DNA of 64,000 bases from an uncultured Prevotellaceae bacterium (GTDB lineage Bacteria > Bacteroidota > Bacteroidia > Bacteroidales > Bacteroidaceae): assembly GCA_902778255.1 (NCBI GenBank), contig CACYXD010000006.1, forward strand, positions 208,803 to 272,802, read 5' to 3'. Under the pieces are notes generated by a model. The model was not told the origin of the DNA and did not search any database. It was given only the letters and a program-made list of their open reading frames with translations. How positions within the stretch are numbered: the first letter of the stretch is position 1; every line of letters starts with the position of its first letter. Of the stretch, positions 62,713-64,000 are shown piece after piece. Made by a program: the position numbers and the translations under genes.

Positions 62713-63402
62713 CTAAATATATTTGAGAATATCGCTGATTTTATCAACTTTTATCAGTCGCTCGTGGTCTATATCCTCAAAATGCTCTAACTGCCAAGTC
62801 ACGTGGAAGGGGATATGGATGGCCCAGGCACCGATGGCGAGGGCTGGCGCGCAGTCGCTTTTCAGCGAATTGCCAACCATCAGTAGCTGTGAGGGATGAA
62901 TGCCTTGATGCTCACACAGGGCCAGGAACTCGCGCTGGGTCTTGTCGGAGGTGATCTCTACATCATCAAAGAATTTCAGCAGACCTGAGCGCTTCAGCTT
63001 GTTCTCCTGGTCCTGCAGCTCGCCCTTGGTGAAGCAGACAATCTTATACTCCGTTTCCCTCAGCTCTTTCAGCGTTTCCTCTACGCCTGGCAGCGGGGTG
63101 GCGGGCAGGTGGAGCAGTCGCTTGCAGTCCTGCAGCAGCTCGTCCAGCTGTGTCACGCTGAGGTCGTTGCCGGCTATGCGCATCGCTGTCTCTAAGATGC
63201 TGATGGTGAAGGCCTTGCAACCATAGCCAAGGTCGGCCATATTGCCCGATTCCGTCTTGAAGAGCTCCTGTTTGGGATTCTCGCAGTAGGGGGCTATCAG
63301 TCTATACAGGTGATTCTCTACCTCCTCGAAAAATCCCTGACAGTCCCATAGGGTGTCGTCGGCATCAAAGGCAATGACTTTAATCTTTTCTGAGTTCATC
63401 AT
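62713..63402 (-). CDS. HAD-superfamily phosphatase
   Basis: This 229-residue cytoplasmic hydrolase has motif I in IAFDADDTLWDCQGFF (nucleophile Asp about 13), motif II at IVCFTKGEL, and motifs III-IV at LMVGNSLKSDCAPALAIGA. The helical cap between motifs I and II indicates subclass I. The substrate is probably a small phosphometabolite but is not predictable. Two adjacent ATGs are possible starts. It lies upstream of metG and diverges from the last gene of the window. Confidence 0.87.
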   Translation of the reverse strand: MMNSEKIKVIAFDADDTLWDCQGFFEEVENHLYRLIAPYCENPKQELFKTESGNMADLGYGCKAFTISILETAMRIAGNDLSVTQLDELLQDCKRLLHLPATPLPGVEETLKELRETEYKIVCFTKGELQDQENKLKRSGLLKFFDDVEITSDKTQREFLALCEHQGIHPSQLLMVGNSLKSDCAPALAIGAWAIHIPFHVTWQLEHFEDIDHERLIKVDKISDILKYI

Positions 63403-63415
63403 AAAAATTTTGCTG

Positions 63416-63423
63416 CAAAGTTA
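63416..63423 (-). promoter_or_regulatory. -7 element for the HAD phosphatase gene
   Basis: On the minus strand this reads TAACTTTG, 13 bp before the start codon. It faces the plus-strand TAACTTTG at 63447 at a distance of 23 bp, so the two promoters must overlap. Confidence 0.55.
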
Positions 63424-63446
63424 CTAAATAATTAGGAATAATTGAT

Positions 63447-63454
63447 TAACTTTG
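63447..63454 (+). promoter_or_regulatory. -7 element for the 63478 gene
   Basis: TAACTTTG lies 23 bp before the ATG. No clear -33 element was found. Confidence 0.5.
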
Positions 63455-63477
63455 CGCTTAAATTCCAGATAACAACT

Positions 63478-63996
63478 ATGAATAGACTACGACAGGCATT
63501 CGTTTGGCTTAGGCGCATCGGCCATTGCAGGGGGTTCGGCATCCAGTCGCCCACTGACTACCGCTTTGTGCGCTATGTCATCAACGAGCATTGGCCGTAC
63601 TATGCATACGAACAGCTGGGACAGAATGCCAACTGGTATTCTCGTAAAATGGGACAGCTCTATTTCCGCCTGGCTAATGAGCGACAGCCCAAGACGATTG
63701 TCGATCGTGTGGGCTTCCGCGACTACCTGCAGGCTGGATGCCACAAGGCGCAGATCGTGGATAGAGCCCAGGAGATAGACATGGCTATCGTGCCAGTCTA
63801 TACTGATTATGATTATCTGTTCAGGAAATGCAACGACAAGTCGATGGTGGTGATCCATAATATCTGTGCTGCCCCTAACTACTGGCACTGTATAGAGCAC
63901 GACCCAAGGGCCACGGTCACCTACGACCTCTACTACTGCGGCATCGTGTTCTTTGACCCTCAACGTGCGAAACAAAACTATATCATCAACTTCTAA
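63478..63996 (+). CDS. Shortened SAM-methyltransferase-like protein
   Basis: This 172-residue protein has the ends of a Bacteroidetes class I methyltransferase family: RGFGIQSPTDYRFVRYVINE followed by PYYAYEQL at the front and TYDLYYCGIVFFDPQRAKQN at the back. The family is usually about 230-260 residues. The central Rossmann core is compressed here, and the glycine-rich SAM loop is not evident (TIVDRVGFRDYLQAGC). It may have lost methyltransferase activity. The start at 63478 follows the -7 box; an earlier ATG at 63442 overlaps the box. Confidence 0.7.
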   Translation: MNRLRQAFVWLRRIGHCRGFGIQSPTDYRFVRYVINEHWPYYAYEQLGQNANWYSRKMGQLYFRLANERQPKTIVDRVGFRDYLQAGCHKAQIVDRAQEIDMAIVPVYTDYDYLFRKCNDKSMVVIHNICAAPNYWHCIEHDPRATVTYDLYYCGIVFFDPQRAKQNYIINF

Positions 63997-64000
63997 CCCC

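Overview
The window is a piece of a Bacteroidales chromosome, most likely Prevotella or a close relative. The evidence is the promoter grammar (TTTG or TTG, about 20 bp, then TAnnTTTG, found upstream of most transcription units), few Shine-Dalgarno sequences, SusC-type TonB receptors, surface lipoproteins with acidic residues after the lipid cysteine, secreted proteins ending in a Por-secretion-like tail (DLQGRKV...KKVVIK), two GH43 xylan/arabinan hydrolases, and short AT-rich heptamer repeats between genes. No phage, transposase, rRNA or CRISPR array was seen.

Layout. 1-2560: MlaE/MlaF-type lipid transport genes (minus) and lptB (plus). 2633-8386: tig, then clpP-clpX-recQ. 8387-12250: an accessory cassette with its own promoter, a folded leader of about 320 nt, a large secreted repeat protein and a 57-residue acidic peptide. 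12299-20456: guaB, then two PpiC/SurA-type isomerases, an OstA/LptA-like protein and mutL. 20541-26535: an OmpA-family porin, tRNA-Val, purB, an rRNA pseudouridine synthase with a long R/G/Q/Y repeat tail, and asnS. 26516-29751: four secreted or outer-membrane proteins of unknown function. 29753-34583: CvfB-like, LolD-like and CPA2 antiporter genes (minus), then asd. 34762-37834: a secreted heavy-metal-associated-domain protein and a large secreted protein. 37855-43775: an outer-membrane operon of TonB receptor, DUF4876-like lipoprotein and DUF6850-like barrel. 43908-49471: M16 protease, SIMPL protein, yicC, gmk, nadD. 49468-57007: a surface-polysaccharide locus (two GT2, acyltransferase, GT11, flippase, Fe-S protein, pyruvyl transferase). 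57011-60526: two GH43 enzymes. 60602-63996: metG, a HAD phosphatase and a shortened methyltransferase-like protein.

The most unusual content is non-coding. Short tandem arrays of unrelated sequence but fixed period (7, 9 or 22 bp) sit at many gene boundaries. They sometimes supply stop or start codons, and in three genes they lie inside the reading frame. Two divergent promoter pairs in the polysaccharide locus share one geometry: 33 bp between the facing -7 elements and a common GAAGTTCAAAA core. Five genes have start codons only 5-9 nt after the -7 element, which predicts leaderless mRNAs. Two terminators overlap the promoter of the next gene.

Family names come from motif recognition by eye. 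No database search was possible, and synteny statements are from memory.
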